Source: Pseudobacter ginsenosidimutans (GTDB lineage Bacteria > Bacteroidota > Bacteroidia > Chitinophagales > Chitinophagaceae). Taken from it: a stretch of 64,000 nucleotides of DNA. The notes under the pieces were generated by a model. It had not been told where the DNA came from. It did no database searches and saw only the letters and a list, made by a program, of their open reading frames with translations. The stretch lies in NCBI RefSeq assembly GCF_007970185.1, contig NZ_CP042431.1:1922001-1986000 (forward strand), in the 5' to 3' direction. Positions 17,865 to 26,527 of the stretch are shown one piece after another; position 1 is the first letter of the stretch, and the number at the start of each line of letters is the position of its first letter. The translations under genes were made by a program, and so were the position numbers.

Positions 17865-20279
17865 TTATTGCGTGCTGGTCAGTTCTTTGATCATTTTATT
17901 CAGGTTAGGTTGATTGGTGAGTCGATCGTCCATGCGGTTGAGGGTCATTTTAGAAATGAACCAGTTCATGGAATAAGGCGCTTCCTTCGATTTGTTTCCT
18001 TTCTTTCTATCTTCTCTTTTTTCCTCTGTGTCTTTGTACAGGTGGATAGGAATATATTTTGCTCCGGCACAGATCCCGTCATCACTGATATCGGTAAGAA
18101 AATTTTCCAGGCGTTTATCGTTCACCGTGGTCTGCATGTCATAAGCGCCCATGATGGTGAGCATGGGGCTGAGCAGATCGTTCCTGAGAGGAGGCACAGT
18201 GTTCAGGGCGGCAACGCCGGTAGGACTATTGGTGATGTGCAGGATAGTGAATTCGAGTTTCGCTACACGTTTTCTGAATGTACTGTCTTTGATGGTGGAA
18301 GATTGTAGGAGGATGGCGCGGATCATTTCCTGCACTACACCTGCTCCGGAGTTATCGAAATAACCGCCATCCACGAAATAATGGATCAGCATGCTGTCGT
18401 TCTGATTTACTCTTTGTTTACCGGGAATCACCTGATCAATCCTGCCTGCAGGACTGATATATGGAAAGCGGGCGCCGAGAATGGAAGCTGTGCTCAAACG
18501 CATGTCCAGCGTATCGTTCAGGGCTTCCAGTACATCCACGCGATTGTTGAAGATCTGTTTGCTCATTTTGATATTGGTAACAACACCCGGGTTGCCGTCC
18601 TGCATTCTGGTGGTGTTGATGCAAAGTACCGGTAATGGACAGGCGCTATCGCCGATGCTCAGCAATTCAGACATGGGTGTGGCCATGGATGGCTTCAGGG
18701 AGTCCGGTATATCATGCGAATCTTCTTCCAGTGTTTGTTCCAGCGCTCCTGCGCGATCAGGCAATGTGCGGTTGTTGATATGGAAGATGTATTTGAGATA
18801 ATCAGGTCCCAGCATATGTGAGAGCGTGAAAGTGAGAAAGTCTTTTTCCAGGAATGACCTTGCGGAGCGGAGGTAGGATACATTCAGGTTGCTGTCCAGT
18901 TTTTTTCTTTCGTGCAATAAAGAAAAGAAAGTGGCAACACCCACGCCTCCTCCTGAAGTACCGGACAAACAAAAAAGATGTTTCGAGAATTGCGAGGGCA
19001 ATCCTTCGGTAGTGTCTTCGAGCTTACCGAGTACTGATGCGGTCCAGTATCCTGATCGTGAAGCGCCTCCATTGGCGAGTACGAAATAGAGCGGGTATTT
19101 TCCTTTGGTGCTGTCGATTGCAGCGCCGCGGCTATTGACCCAGTTGGAGAAATACGTGAGAATGTCCTGCCGCTGGTGATAGATGCCTTTGTTGGCTGGG
19201 TTGTCGAATGATTTGGTGCGAACGAAATGCGTTTCCCGGGAGCCTACCAGCAATGCCACGAGGATCAGCAATACATGGAAATTGACACTGAGCTTTACAC
19301 TGAAAGCCGCTACGATATTACCAATGCCACCCAGCACTGCAAATGCCAGCAATACAAAGGGGAATGGTCCGATCATCTTGGCGGTATGCAGGCTTATGAA
19401 AGCTGCGCAATAGATGCCGAGTCCTATGATGCAGATCAGGTTGAACCACTGGAAATATCCGATCTCTTTCCTGGGGATGCGCACCCAGTCCATGATCCGG
19501 AACATGAAGCGATGGAACATGGAATCTTTTTCATCTTCTCCATTTTCTTTTTTCCTGCTACGCAGGTTGATATAAAAAAGATAAACTGCATGCAGGAAGA
19601 GCAGCGCCCAGAGCAGATAAAGAATATCTGAACTGGGGATGATGATCACCAGCGCGGAAGCAAGCAGGAAAGCGGCAAGCAGGCAGTTGAAGACCAGTCG
19701 TTGTTTGGGACTGTTCTTCAGCGCAAATTTTTCAACGATCCTGTCGAGGCCAATTGAAATACCGATCCCCGGAAGAAAGTACCAGAGGGCTTTTCCGGGA
19801 GAGATGGCATTACTGCCCAGGGCGGGTGATTGCAGTACGGCCACTTCGATGGCTAACAGTCCGGCATAGCCGATGAGTTTGGGCCAGAGGTTAAGCCAGT
19901 TAACAGGCAGTTCGAAGTAGGTAACATTCTCTATCTTTTTTTCGGTCTGTGCGGAAGGGTGTGTTTTGATCAGTTTAAGCAGGTGTTCCTGTTGCTTTCT
20001 CAGTTTGAGGGTGGCGATGATACGGCTGGAGAACCAGGTAACATAGATCCAGAAGCCAATGGCAATCAGGAAGAAGGCTTTTGCTTCGTGGTTTTCAGAG
20101 AAAGCGATGATCAGGTCTTTCCCTTGTCCCAGTATCCAGAAACACCAGATAGCAAGTATAACGAAGATGATGCCCGGGAAGAAGAGCCAGAAGGATTTCA
20201 GCAGATGCGAGAGGAAAACGAGGAATCGTAATCCGATGTATTGCAGTCCGCCGGCGATACGTTTGATACGGTTCAACAT
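17865..20279 (-). CDS. Patatin-like phospholipase with multi-pass membrane N-terminal half
   Basis: Residues 1-355 carry about eight hydrophobic segments with short loops. Residues about 390-800 form a patatin-type hydrolase domain. The Ser-Asp dyad is Ser442 in SGTSGGGVG and Asp637 in VDGGYFDNSG, and the oxyanion block is NGGASRSGYW. Patatins hydrolyse acyl esters of phospholipids or other lipids. The fusion of a lipase to a large membrane domain suggests action on membrane lipids, but the substrate is unknown. The gene sits downstream of obgE on the same strand, with a hairpin terminator between them. Confidence 0.85.
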   Translation of the reverse strand: MLNRIKRIAGGLQYIGLRFLVFLSHLLKSFWLFFPGIIFVILAIWCFWILGQGKDLIIAFSENHEAKAFFLIAIGFWIYVTWFSSRIIATLKLRKQQEHLLKLIKTHPSAQTEKKIENVTYFELPVNWLNLWPKLIGYAGLLAIEVAVLQSPALGSNAISPGKALWYFLPGIGISIGLDRIVEKFALKNSPKQRLVFNCLLAAFLLASALVIIIPSSDILYLLWALLFLHAVYLFYINLRSRKKENGEDEKDSMFHRFMFRIMDWVRIPRKEIGYFQWFNLICIIGLGIYCAAFISLHTAKMIGPFPFVLLAFAVLGGIGNIVAAFSVKLSVNFHVLLILVALLVGSRETHFVRTKSFDNPANKGIYHQRQDILTYFSNWVNSRGAAIDSTKGKYPLYFVLANGGASRSGYWTASVLGKLEDTTEGLPSQFSKHLFCLSGTSGGGVGVATFFSLLHERKKLDSNLNVSYLRSARSFLEKDFLTFTLSHMLGPDYLKYIFHINNRTLPDRAGALEQTLEEDSHDIPDSLKPSMATPMSELLSIGDSACPLPVLCINTTRMQDGNPGVVTNIKMSKQIFNNRVDVLEALNDTLDMRLSTASILGARFPYISPAGRIDQVIPGKQRVNQNDSMLIHYFVDGGYFDNSGAGVVQEMIRAILLQSSTIKDSTFRKRVAKLEFTILHITNSPTGVAALNTVPPLRNDLLSPMLTIMGAYDMQTTVNDKRLENFLTDISDDGICAGAKYIPIHLYKDTEEKREDRKKGNKSKEAPYSMNWFISKMTLNRMDDRLTNQPNLNKMIKELTSTQ

Positions 20280-20298
20280 GGAACAGGTTTTAATTCAC

Positions 20299-20327
20299 AA
20301 AAACGCCCGTACATAATGGTACGGGCG
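20299..20327 (-). terminator. Terminator downstream of obgE
   Basis: A perfect 9-bp stem CGCCCGTAC / GTACGGGCG (20304-20312, 20319-20327) with a 6-nt loop, followed by TTTTTG on the minus strand. Confidence 0.75.
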
Positions 20328-20363
20328 AATCTTTTTACAAGATATAAAAACGAATTGAATCTA

Positions 20364-21368
20364 CTAATTCTGCTGGGGTTCGTTGAGCGTTCTCCAGAGG
20401 AGGTCTTTGAGTTCCGACAATCCCTGATTGGTGGCGGCAGAGATGAACACATGCGGAACATTCTGCGGGAGCTCTTTGGATACGGCTTCTTTCAACTCAT
20501 CGTCCAGCAGGTCGCTTTTACTCACAGCGATCACGAACTGCTTGTGAAGGAGCTCGGGATTGTATTGCTCCAGTTCGTTCAGCAATACCTGGAATTCTTT
20601 CATGTGATCATTGCTGTCTGCAGGCAACACGAAAAGCAGGATGGAATTGCGTTCGATATGACGCAGGAAGCGATGGCCCAGTCCTTTGCCTTCTGCCGCT
20701 CCTTCGATGATACCGGGAAGGTCGGCCACACAGAAGCTCTGGCTGCCGCGGTATTCCACCATTCCGAGCTGCGGAGTGAGCGTGGTGAATGCGTAGTCAG
20801 CGATCTTGGGTTTGGCTGCAGAGATCACAGAGAGCAATGTTGATTTGCCGGCATTGGGAAATCCAACAAGCCCTACATCGGCGAGCACTTTCAGCTCCAG
20901 CACTTTCCAGGCTTCTATTCCCGGCTCGCCGGGTTGCGCATGTTCCGGAGCCTGGTTGGTAGGAGTAGCAAAACGGGCATTGCCCAAACCGCCGCGTCCA
21001 CCTCTGATCCAGACGATCTCCTGTCCGTCTTCGAGGATCTCAGCTTCCAGTTCATCGGTTTCTTCATCGCGGGCTACAGTGCCGAGCGGAACTTCGATAA
21101 TAATGTCTTTACCGCTACGGCCGGTGCAGTTATTGCCACTGCCGCCTTCGCCGTTCTCGGCGAGTACGTTCTTATAATAACGAAGGTGTAATAAGGTCCA
21201 GAGGTTCTTATTCCCACGCAGGATGATATGGCCGCCACGACCACCGTCGCCGCCATCCGGGCCAGCCTGTGGGTTGAATTTGGTACGCATGAAATGCTTG
21301 CTGCCTGCGCCTCCATGTCCTGACCGGCAAAAAATCCTGATCTGATCTACAAAGTTTGACTTTTCCAT
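20364..21368 (-). CDS. obgE: GTPase ObgE/CgtA
   Basis: A ribosome-associated GTPase acting in 50S assembly and stress control. The N-terminal Obg fold (1-158) is glycine-rich ([22 protein letters not shown]). The G domain follows with G1 [10 protein letters not shown]2 region [10 protein letters not shown]3 DLPGIIEGA and G4 SKSD. The 334-residue length lacks a C-terminal OCT domain, usual in this phylum. The start MEKSNFVDQ at 21368 matches the family. A near-consensus -7 element (TATCTTCG) precedes it. It is divergent from the AbiE-like pair. Confidence 0.96.
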   Translation of the reverse strand: MEKSNFVDQIRIFCRSGHGGAGSKHFMRTKFNPQAGPDGGDGGRGGHIILRGNKNLWTLLHLRYYKNVLAENGEGGSGNNCTGRSGKDIIIEVPLGTVARDEETDELEAEILEDGQEIVWIRGGRGGLGNARFATPTNQAPEHAQPGEPGIEAWKVLELKVLADVGLVGFPNAGKSTLLSVISAAKPKIADYAFTTLTPQLGMVEYRGSQSFCVADLPGIIEGAAEGKGLGHRFLRHIERNSILLFVLPADSNDHMKEFQVLLNELEQYNPELLHKQFVIAVSKSDLLDDELKEAVSKELPQNVPHVFISAATNQGLSELKDLLWRTLNEPQQN

Positions 21369-21418
21369 TGAAGCCGCGAAGATACGATTATTGGGGTGGA
21401 GTGCGGCTTGTTATGGCC

Positions 21419-21551
21419 TTTGTTCATTTTTATAAAATGTTCACGAACCATGAATATTTTATAAAAATGAACATAAGATCTGAAATTGTCGTATCTTGTT
21501 CAAATAATACAAATGTTCATGGTTCGTGAACATTTTATAAAAATGAACAAA
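21419..21551. promoter_or_regulatory. Operator of the AbiE-like pair: 36-bp perfect inverted repeat plus a third half-element
   Basis: Positions 21419-21454 and 21516-21551 are exact reverse complements (36 bp, 61-bp spacer). Each arm carries the 18-mer TGTTCATTTTTATAAAAT or its complement, and a third copy of this 18-mer lies in the spacer at 21456-21473 (direct with the right arm). Inside, TTTTATAAAA is itself palindromic and GTTC..GAAC forms a second small dyad. A near-consensus -7 element (TATCTTGT, 21492-21499) lies in the spacer, so the arms bracket the probable promoter. The right arm runs up to the chosen start codon. AbiEi-family antitoxins are known to repress their own promoter by binding inverted repeats; that this is such a site is inference. 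Confidence 0.75.
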
Positions 21552-22574
21552 ATGCGACCCGAAAGCATCCAGGCATCTAAAACTCTTGACACCGCCATTG
21601 CGGAATTGAAAAACATATCCGGCGCCGGTATAAGAAAAATTGCATCATCCAAAAACATGCATGGGAATCCGGATGCAGTCATAGAAATCAAACTGCGCAA
21701 GATCCATCAGGAATTTTTAGTTGAAATAAAGAATGAGATTCGTGAGCACATGATTGAACGATTGATAGAAAATATCGGAACAGAAAAAAATAAGTGGTTG
21801 ATAGTAGCGAAATATATCCCGGGGCCAATAAAAGATTTCCTGAAAAAGCATGGTTATAATTATCTCGAAATGACGGGTAATTGTTTTATCAGCACGGATC
21901 ATTTATTCATAAGTGTAAATGACAAGGGAGTAAAGAATGTATTAAAAACAGCGGAAGGGAAACTTTGGAAGGCAACAGGGCTAAAGTTCCTCTTCGTGAT
22001 CCTGGAGGACCCTAATATGCTGACATATACTCAACGTGATATTGCCAGTGCGGCAGGAATTGCATTGGGGAACATCAGTAACCTGCTGGAAGAATTAAGG
22101 GATGGCGGTTATATCATTAATGAGGAAGGAGAAGAGAAACTACAACAAAGAGAAAAACTAATTGACCGTTGGGTTGAAGCATTCCATGTTACATTAAGAC
22201 CAAAATTGCAAAGAGGGATGTTTCGATTCGCAAGACCTGATCAACAAAAAACATGGCGTGAGCAGAAGGTAAAAGATATCTACTGGACAGGTGAACCGGG
22301 AGCGGATTTGTACACTGATTTTCTGAATCCGGAAAATTTCGAGCTGTATTCTTCAAGAACTATAGCAGACCTGATGGTGAACATGAAAATGATTGTTGAC
22401 AAGAATGGCAACATTCTTGTGCTGGATAAATTCTGGAATGACTGGAAAGCGAAAAATGACATTCCGGGGGCCGCCCCTTTATTGCTTGTATATGCTGATT
22501 TGAAAAACAGTCTGGATAGCAGGAACTGGGAAGCTGCAGAGAAAATAAAAAAACTGCTGTTGAATGCAAACTAG
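21543..22574 (+). CDS. AbiEi-like type IV antitoxin/regulator with PD-(D/E)XK-like N-terminal half
   Basis: A 343-residue protein from ATG 21543 (MNKMRPESIQ). ATG 21513 and 21519 lie inside the operator arm, and the open frame to 21486 begins with TTG. The N-terminal half has a restriction-endonuclease-like pattern, Asp44 (PDAVIEI) followed by EFLVEIK with Glu61 and Lys63, and then KYIPGPIKDFLKKHGYNYL and MTGNCFI, typical of AbiEi-like proteins. A winged helix follows at about 160-195 (TQRDIASAAGIALGNISNL), and the C-terminal domain contains GEPGADLYTDFLNP. The gene overlaps the downstream nucleotidyltransferase by 11 bp. Regulator/antitoxin function is inferred from family and context. Confidence 0.78.
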   Translation: MNKMRPESIQASKTLDTAIAELKNISGAGIRKIASSKNMHGNPDAVIEIKLRKIHQEFLVEIKNEIREHMIERLIENIGTEKNKWLIVAKYIPGPIKDFLKKHGYNYLEMTGNCFISTDHLFISVNDKGVKNVLKTAEGKLWKATGLKFLFVILEDPNMLTYTQRDIASAAGIALGNISNLLEELRDGGYIINEEGEEKLQQREKLIDRWVEAFHVTLRPKLQRGMFRFARPDQQKTWREQKVKDIYWTGEPGADLYTDFLNPENFELYSSRTIADLMVNMKMIVDKNGNILVLDKFWNDWKAKNDIPGAAPLLLVYADLKNSLDSRNWEAAEKIKKLLLNAN

Positions 22575-23343
22575 TATAATAGCCACGCCAGTACTTGATA
22601 TGCTCAATGCATTTCAGAAAATAGTACAAAAGTTGGAGATCGATTTTTATATAGTTGGCGCAATTGCCAGGGATATCAGGCTGTCTGCTAATCAGGGGAT
22701 GATGCCAAAGAGACAAACGAAGGATGTTGACATTGCCTTGTTTATTTCCAGTGAATCGCAATTCAATCAGTTAAAAGAAGAGCTACTGGCAACCGGAGAA
22801 TTTACAGCTCATCCTACAGAAGCAATTAAACTATTTTTCAAACAATCCATAGAAGTGGACTTGCTTCCTTTTGGCGAAATCGAGAACAAAGCACGTGAAG
22901 CAAAGCTTGAAAAGCCGAGACTCTTTGTAATGGATGTTCCTGGCTTTTGGGAAATCTTGCCTTATGCTGAAGCATTTGATATCAATGGTGTAGAGGGGCT
23001 GAAGGTATGTACCCTGGAGGGGCTTGTGCTTCTTAAACTAATTGCCAATGACGATACTCCTTCGCGAATCAAAGATATCACAGACATTGAACATATTGTT
23101 TCCGTCTATTTTGAATTATGCATGGAGGATATTTTTTCTCACCACGCAGATGCGGCGGAGCTCTATCCTACCACGGCCAACAACTATATGGAACTTGCAG
23201 CATCAAGAATCATTGGCAGGAAGATCAGGGGTATTCTTGATCAGTCAGAAGATTTGCAGAAACGCATCTTGTCAATTCTTAATAAGAGAACAACAGGTGA
23301 ATTGTGGCAGGCAATGGCTAATGGAATGCAGGATATAGAGTAG
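22564..23343 (+). CDS. AbiEii-like nucleotidyltransferase (candidate toxin)
   Basis: A 259-residue pol-beta-type nucleotidyltransferase. The first motif is YIVGAIARDI (31-38, GA where GG or GS is usual), the metal site is KDVDIAL (Asp54, Asp56), and the third acid is Asp99 in IEVDLLPFG. Further on, VLLKLIANDDTPSRIKDITDIEHIV (Lys158, Arg168, Lys170, Asp171, Asp174) matches the conserved helix of AbiEii/MNT-type proteins. Its ATG lies inside the last codons of the AbiEi-like gene (11-bp overlap), so translation is probably coupled; Met13 (22600) is an alternative start. AbiEii-type toxins modify tRNA or nucleotides; here the toxic role is inference. It ends 2 bp before the convergent paaY. Confidence 0.78.
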   Translation: MQTSIIATPVLDMLNAFQKIVQKLEIDFYIVGAIARDIRLSANQGMMPKRQTKDVDIALFISSESQFNQLKEELLATGEFTAHPTEAIKLFFKQSIEVDLLPFGEIENKAREAKLEKPRLFVMDVPGFWEILPYAEAFDINGVEGLKVCTLEGLVLLKLIANDDTPSRIKDITDIEHIVSVYFELCMEDIFSHHADAAELYPTTANNYMELAASRIIGRKIRGILDQSEDLQKRILSILNKRTTGELWQAMANGMQDIE

Positions 23344-23345
23344 GT

Positions 23346-23939
23346 TTATTTCTTCAACTCATTCCAGGTCTTGTATAAACTCTCCTGCGAAGGTCTGTTG
23401 GCTGGTATTTCTCTCAACGGCTCCACTGCTTCCCAGCTTTCTCTCATTTCTCCCGGGAGGGCCTGATATAATGCGGTGCCAGTAGTTTTCCAACTGATCA
23501 TTTCGTCACTCACTTCTTTGATCACTTTACCGGGATTGCCCACAATAAGACTACGGGCCGGAAATTTTTCGTTGGCTTTGATCATGGTCAGTGCGCCTAC
23601 AATGCATTCGTCGCCCAGTTCTACATCGTCCATGATCACACTGTTCATTCCGATCAGGCAATTCTTTCCGATGCTGGCTCCGTGAATAATTGCACCATGA
23701 CCAATATGCGCATTCTCTTTCAATAATACCGTTACTCCCGGGAACATATGGATGGTACAGTTCTCCTGCACATTGCAGCCATCCTCGATCACGATGCCGC
23801 CCCAGTCCCCGCGGATAGCGGCTCCCGGGCCAACATATACATTCTTTCCAATGATCACATTACCAGTAACGGCGGCCTGCGGATGAATAAAAGCTGATTC
23901 ATGGATCACGGGGATGAAACCTTTGAATGCGTAGATCAT
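23346..23939 (-). CDS. paaY: PaaY-like hexapeptide-repeat (gamma-carbonic-anhydrase fold) thioesterase
   Basis: A left-handed beta-helix protein with hexapeptide repeats (VTGNVIIGKNVYVGPGAAIRGD, ENAHIGHGAIIHGASIGKNC). The gamma-carbonic-anhydrase metal-site pattern is visible (IHMFP, HIGHGAIIHG). Its place at the end of the paa run and its C-terminal extension (EMISWKTTGTALYQ) fit PaaY, which clears dead-end CoA esters from the phenylacetate pathway. The 197-residue length is typical. It is the last gene of the leftward paa run and is convergent with the AbiE-like pair, 2 bp apart. Confidence 0.88.
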   Translation of the reverse strand: MIYAFKGFIPVIHESAFIHPQAAVTGNVIIGKNVYVGPGAAIRGDWGGIVIEDGCNVQENCTIHMFPGVTVLLKENAHIGHGAIIHGASIGKNCLIGMNSVIMDDVELGDECIVGALTMIKANEKFPARSLIVGNPGKVIKEVSDEMISWKTTGTALYQALPGEMRESWEAVEPLREIPANRPSQESLYKTWNELKK

Positions 23940-23967
23940 GGTAAATGAATTATGGATGAAGAGGCTG

Positions 23968-24396
23968 CTACATTCCTTCGAACAAAACTTTGCCCGTTCT
24001 GAAGCAGGTTCCTTTGAACAAGGCGACCTGTTCTCCCTGTTGATTATGGATCGTGATCAGGTAAAGTCCTGTACTGCGGCCATTGTGTAATTCTTTGGCC
24101 TCTGCAATCAGTACATCACCTGCTTTGCTGGGCTTGAAGAAATTGATACTGTTGTCCTGGGCCAGTGAAAGATTGTTCCGGTTATTGCAGGAAAAAGCCA
24201 GTGCACTGTCTGCAAACGAAAAAACAATACCGCCATGAGTGATGCCGAATCCATTCAGCATTTCGGCACGAAGGGTCATTTGAAGTTTGCAGTATCCTTC
24301 TTTCACATCGATGATCTGAATACCGAGCCATTGGCTGAAGGGATCATTCTCCAATAATTTTTCTGCTATCTGTCTTGCCCTGATATCGTTGTTCAT
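23968..24396 (-). CDS. paaI: PaaI-type hotdog acyl-CoA thioesterase
   Basis: A 142-residue hotdog-fold thioesterase. The family motif NGFGITHGGIVFSFADSALAF contains the catalytic-helix region (Asn, HGG and Asp). PaaI hydrolyses ring-hydroxylated phenylacetyl-CoA and related dead-end CoA esters, freeing CoA when the pathway stalls. It lies between paaY (28 bp) and paaG (32 bp) on the same strand, supporting a single paa transcript. Confidence 0.92.
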   Translation of the reverse strand: MNNDIRARQIAEKLLENDPFSQWLGIQIIDVKEGYCKLQMTLRAEMLNGFGITHGGIVFSFADSALAFSCNNRNNLSLAQDNSINFFKPSKAGDVLIAEAKELHNGRSTGLYLITIHNQQGEQVALFKGTCFRTGKVLFEGM

Positions 24397-24428
24397 ATTC
24401 GGATAGGCGCTTTGAAAGAATGAATGTC

Positions 24429-25205
24429 TTATTTCCCTTTGAAAACAGGAGGACGTTTTTCGATAAATGCGTTTACACCTTCGCGGTAGTCGTCTGTGTC
24501 ACCGGCTTCCTGCTGGAGTTTGTCTTCCAGTTCCAGTTGCTGGCTGTAATTATTAGCGAAGCTCTGGTTGAGCGCCTGTTTGGTGAGTGCGAGTCCTCTG
24601 GTTGGCATTTGAGCCAGTGTGGTGGCCAGCTGCAGAGTGGCTGAGCCGAAGCCTTCGTCGGGGATCACTTTGTAGATCATGCCCATTTGTTCTGCTTCGG
24701 TGGCCTGGATCTTATCGCCCAGCATCGACAGTGCAGATGCTTTTTGCCAGCCGATGAGGCGTGGCAGGAAGAAAGTGCCACCGCTGTCTGGGATCAGGCC
24801 GATCTTGGAGAAGGCCTGGATAAAGGAAGCGGATTGTGCAGCCACAACGATATCGCAGCAAAGTGCAATATTGGCGCCTGCTCCGGCGGCAACGCCATTC
24901 ACAGCGGCCACTACTGGTTTGGGGAGCTGGCGGATACGTTCCACTATCGGGTTGAAATGTTCGCTGAGGATCTGTTTCATGCTGAGTGCTGAAGCCCCAA
25001 CGATCTCGGAGAGGTCCTGACCTGCACTGAATCCTTTACCGGCGCCGGTGATGTACACAGCGCGGATAGCGGGATTGTCTGCGCATTCGTCCAGCGTGTC
25101 CTGGAGGGCGAGACTCATTTCACGGTTGAAAGAATTAAGCTTGTCTGGCCTGTGGAGCGTTATAACACCTACTCCTTCATTGATAGTGAAAAGTATTGTG
25201 GACAT
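24429..25205 (-). CDS. paaG: 2-(1,2-epoxy-1,2-dihydrophenyl)acetyl-CoA isomerase
   Basis: A crotonase-fold enzyme of 258 residues. The oxyanion-hole blocks are FSAGQDLSE and AVNGVAAGAGANIALCCD, and SKIGLIPDSGGTFFLPRL is the active-site segment with the Asp expected in PaaG. PaaG converts the epoxide made by PaaABCE to the oxepin. Its position just after paaD supports this over a generic enoyl-CoA hydratase. The ATG at 25205 follows the paaD stop by 19 bp. Confidence 0.93.
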   Translation of the reverse strand: MSTILFTINEGVGVITLHRPDKLNSFNREMSLALQDTLDECADNPAIRAVYITGAGKGFSAGQDLSEIVGASALSMKQILSEHFNPIVERIRQLPKPVVAAVNGVAAGAGANIALCCDIVVAAQSASFIQAFSKIGLIPDSGGTFFLPRLIGWQKASALSMLGDKIQATEAEQMGMIYKVIPDEGFGSATLQLATTLAQMPTRGLALTKQALNQSFANNYSQQLELEDKLQQEAGDTDDYREGVNAFIEKRPPVFKGK

Positions 25206-25224
25206 GCGGATGATTTATGATGGA

Positions 25225-25728
25225 TCAATGACACTTGAAATAGTCAAATGGTTCATGGCAGTCGTTACACTGGAAAAGACTTTTGCAGGCCGTAGAACCG
25301 AATTCGCTGATGCGGCGGGTATTCCAGGAACTGCAGTGCGGGCATTGAACGGCTTCGTCGTCGGCAAAGAGTTCCATGCTGCAAACGGATTGAGTAGGAT
25401 TGGGCGGTGCTATGCCATACGCGCGCAGTTTTTCTTTTCCTGCTTCCGACATCCAGTCTGTAGTCCAGGCGGGAGAAAGAACCTGTGAGATATTCACTTG
25501 TTTGTATCCGTGAGATAACAATTGCATGCGTATACTCATGCTGATCACGTCCATGGCAGGGCAGCCGGAATAAGTGGGGGTGATCACTACGGTTACCGTA
25601 CCGTTTTCCACTTTTACATCGCGAACGATGCCCAGGTCCAGGATAGTCAGTACCGGAACTTCGGGATCAGTCACTGCTTCCAGCAGCTCCCATACCTGAC
25701 GGGTTGATATGTCGGTTACGTTAGACAT
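25225..25728 (-). CDS. paaD: PaaD, maturation subunit of phenylacetyl-CoA epoxidase
   Basis: A MIP18/DUF59-type protein of 167 residues. The N-terminal domain has AVTDPEVPVLTILDLGIVRDV and TPTYSGCPAMD (conserved Cys). The C-terminal zinc-ribbon-like part carries CPHC and CNDC. PaaD is needed for epoxidase activity, probably in Fe/S or diiron assembly. It is 6 bp from paaC. Confidence 0.93.
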   Translation of the reverse strand: MSNVTDISTRQVWELLEAVTDPEVPVLTILDLGIVRDVKVENGTVTVVITPTYSGCPAMDVISMSIRMQLLSHGYKQVNISQVLSPAWTTDWMSEAGKEKLRAYGIAPPNPTQSVCSMELFADDEAVQCPHCSSWNTRRISEFGSTACKSLFQCNDCHEPFDYFKCH

Positions 25729-25734
25729 GTTATA

Positions 25735-26505
25735 TTACCAGGTTGCATTGGGATAGGCGCGCTGGAGGAATTGCATTTCCGCCAGCACAAATCCAAGATG
25801 CTCTGAGTGTTTTCCTTCTTTGCCACCTGTTTGCATCCAGCGTGGAGCCGGCACCGTGAGGGTGGCTTCCTGCAGGATCTCAGTAACTTTCTGCATCCAG
25901 GCATCTTTGAGGCTTACCGGATCGATGCCGAAACCTGCTTCTACAGCGGCTTTCTCAAATGGAGCCGGTTCAAAGATTTCGCCGGTAAAACTCCAGAGCT
26001 CTTCCAGGGCTTTGGTCATCTTGTTGTGACTTTCTTCCGTGCCATCACCTAAACGGATCACCCATTCGCTGCTCCAGCGCAGATGGTAAGTTACTTCTTT
26101 CAATGATTTTTCAGCAATAGCTGCGAGTGTTTGATCAGAGCTGAGCTTCATTTGCTGATACAGCAAAAATTGCCAGGAGCTGAAAAAGAACTGGCGGAGG
26201 ATTGTTTGGCCCCAGTCCCCATTCGGCAGTTCAGTGATCAGGCAATTCCTGAAGTTGTACACATCGCGGAGATACGCGAGTGAATCTTCAGATGCCGGTG
26301 TAGCAGATGGATTGTCTGTGTTGATCAGTTGGGCTGCGTATTGATAGAAGCTCCTCGCCTGCCCCAGGAGATCAAGGGAAATATTTGTTAAGGCGATATC
26401 CTGTTCCAGTATAGGTCCATGTCCGCACCATTCTGCATTGCGTTGTGCGAGGATCAGGGAATTGTCTGCCAGGTACAGGCTATAGTTGATGAGTGTTTGT
26501 TGCAA
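25735..26505 (-). CDS. paaC: PaaC, structural subunit of phenylacetyl-CoA epoxidase
   Basis: A ferritin-like helical protein of 256 residues that pairs with PaaA. Recognised by NYSLYLADNSLILAQRNAEWCGHGP near the start and LGQARSFYQYAAQL. The frame begins with a TTG at 26505; no ATG or GTG lies in frame between the paaB stop and this codon, and the conserved family N-terminus starts right there, so a TTG start is likely. The next gene, paaD, begins 6 bp on. Confidence 0.93.
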   Translation of the reverse strand: MQQTLINYSLYLADNSLILAQRNAEWCGHGPILEQDIALTNISLDLLGQARSFYQYAAQLINTDNPSATPASEDSLAYLRDVYNFRNCLITELPNGDWGQTILRQFFFSSWQFLLYQQMKLSSDQTLAAIAEKSLKEVTYHLRWSSEWVIRLGDGTEESHNKMTKALEELWSFTGEIFEPAPFEKAAVEAGFGIDPVSLKDAWMQKVTEILQEATLTVPAPRWMQTGGKEGKHSEHLGFVLAEMQFLQRAYPNATW

Positions 26506-26527
26506 GATGTGATCGGTTAATAGTGGC

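Noticed and set aside
21419-21551. Inverted repeat as the end of a MITE or insertion sequence
   Set aside because: Both arms lie on the same side of the gene pair around its promoter, there is no transposase, no second copy after the pair, and no target duplication is visible.
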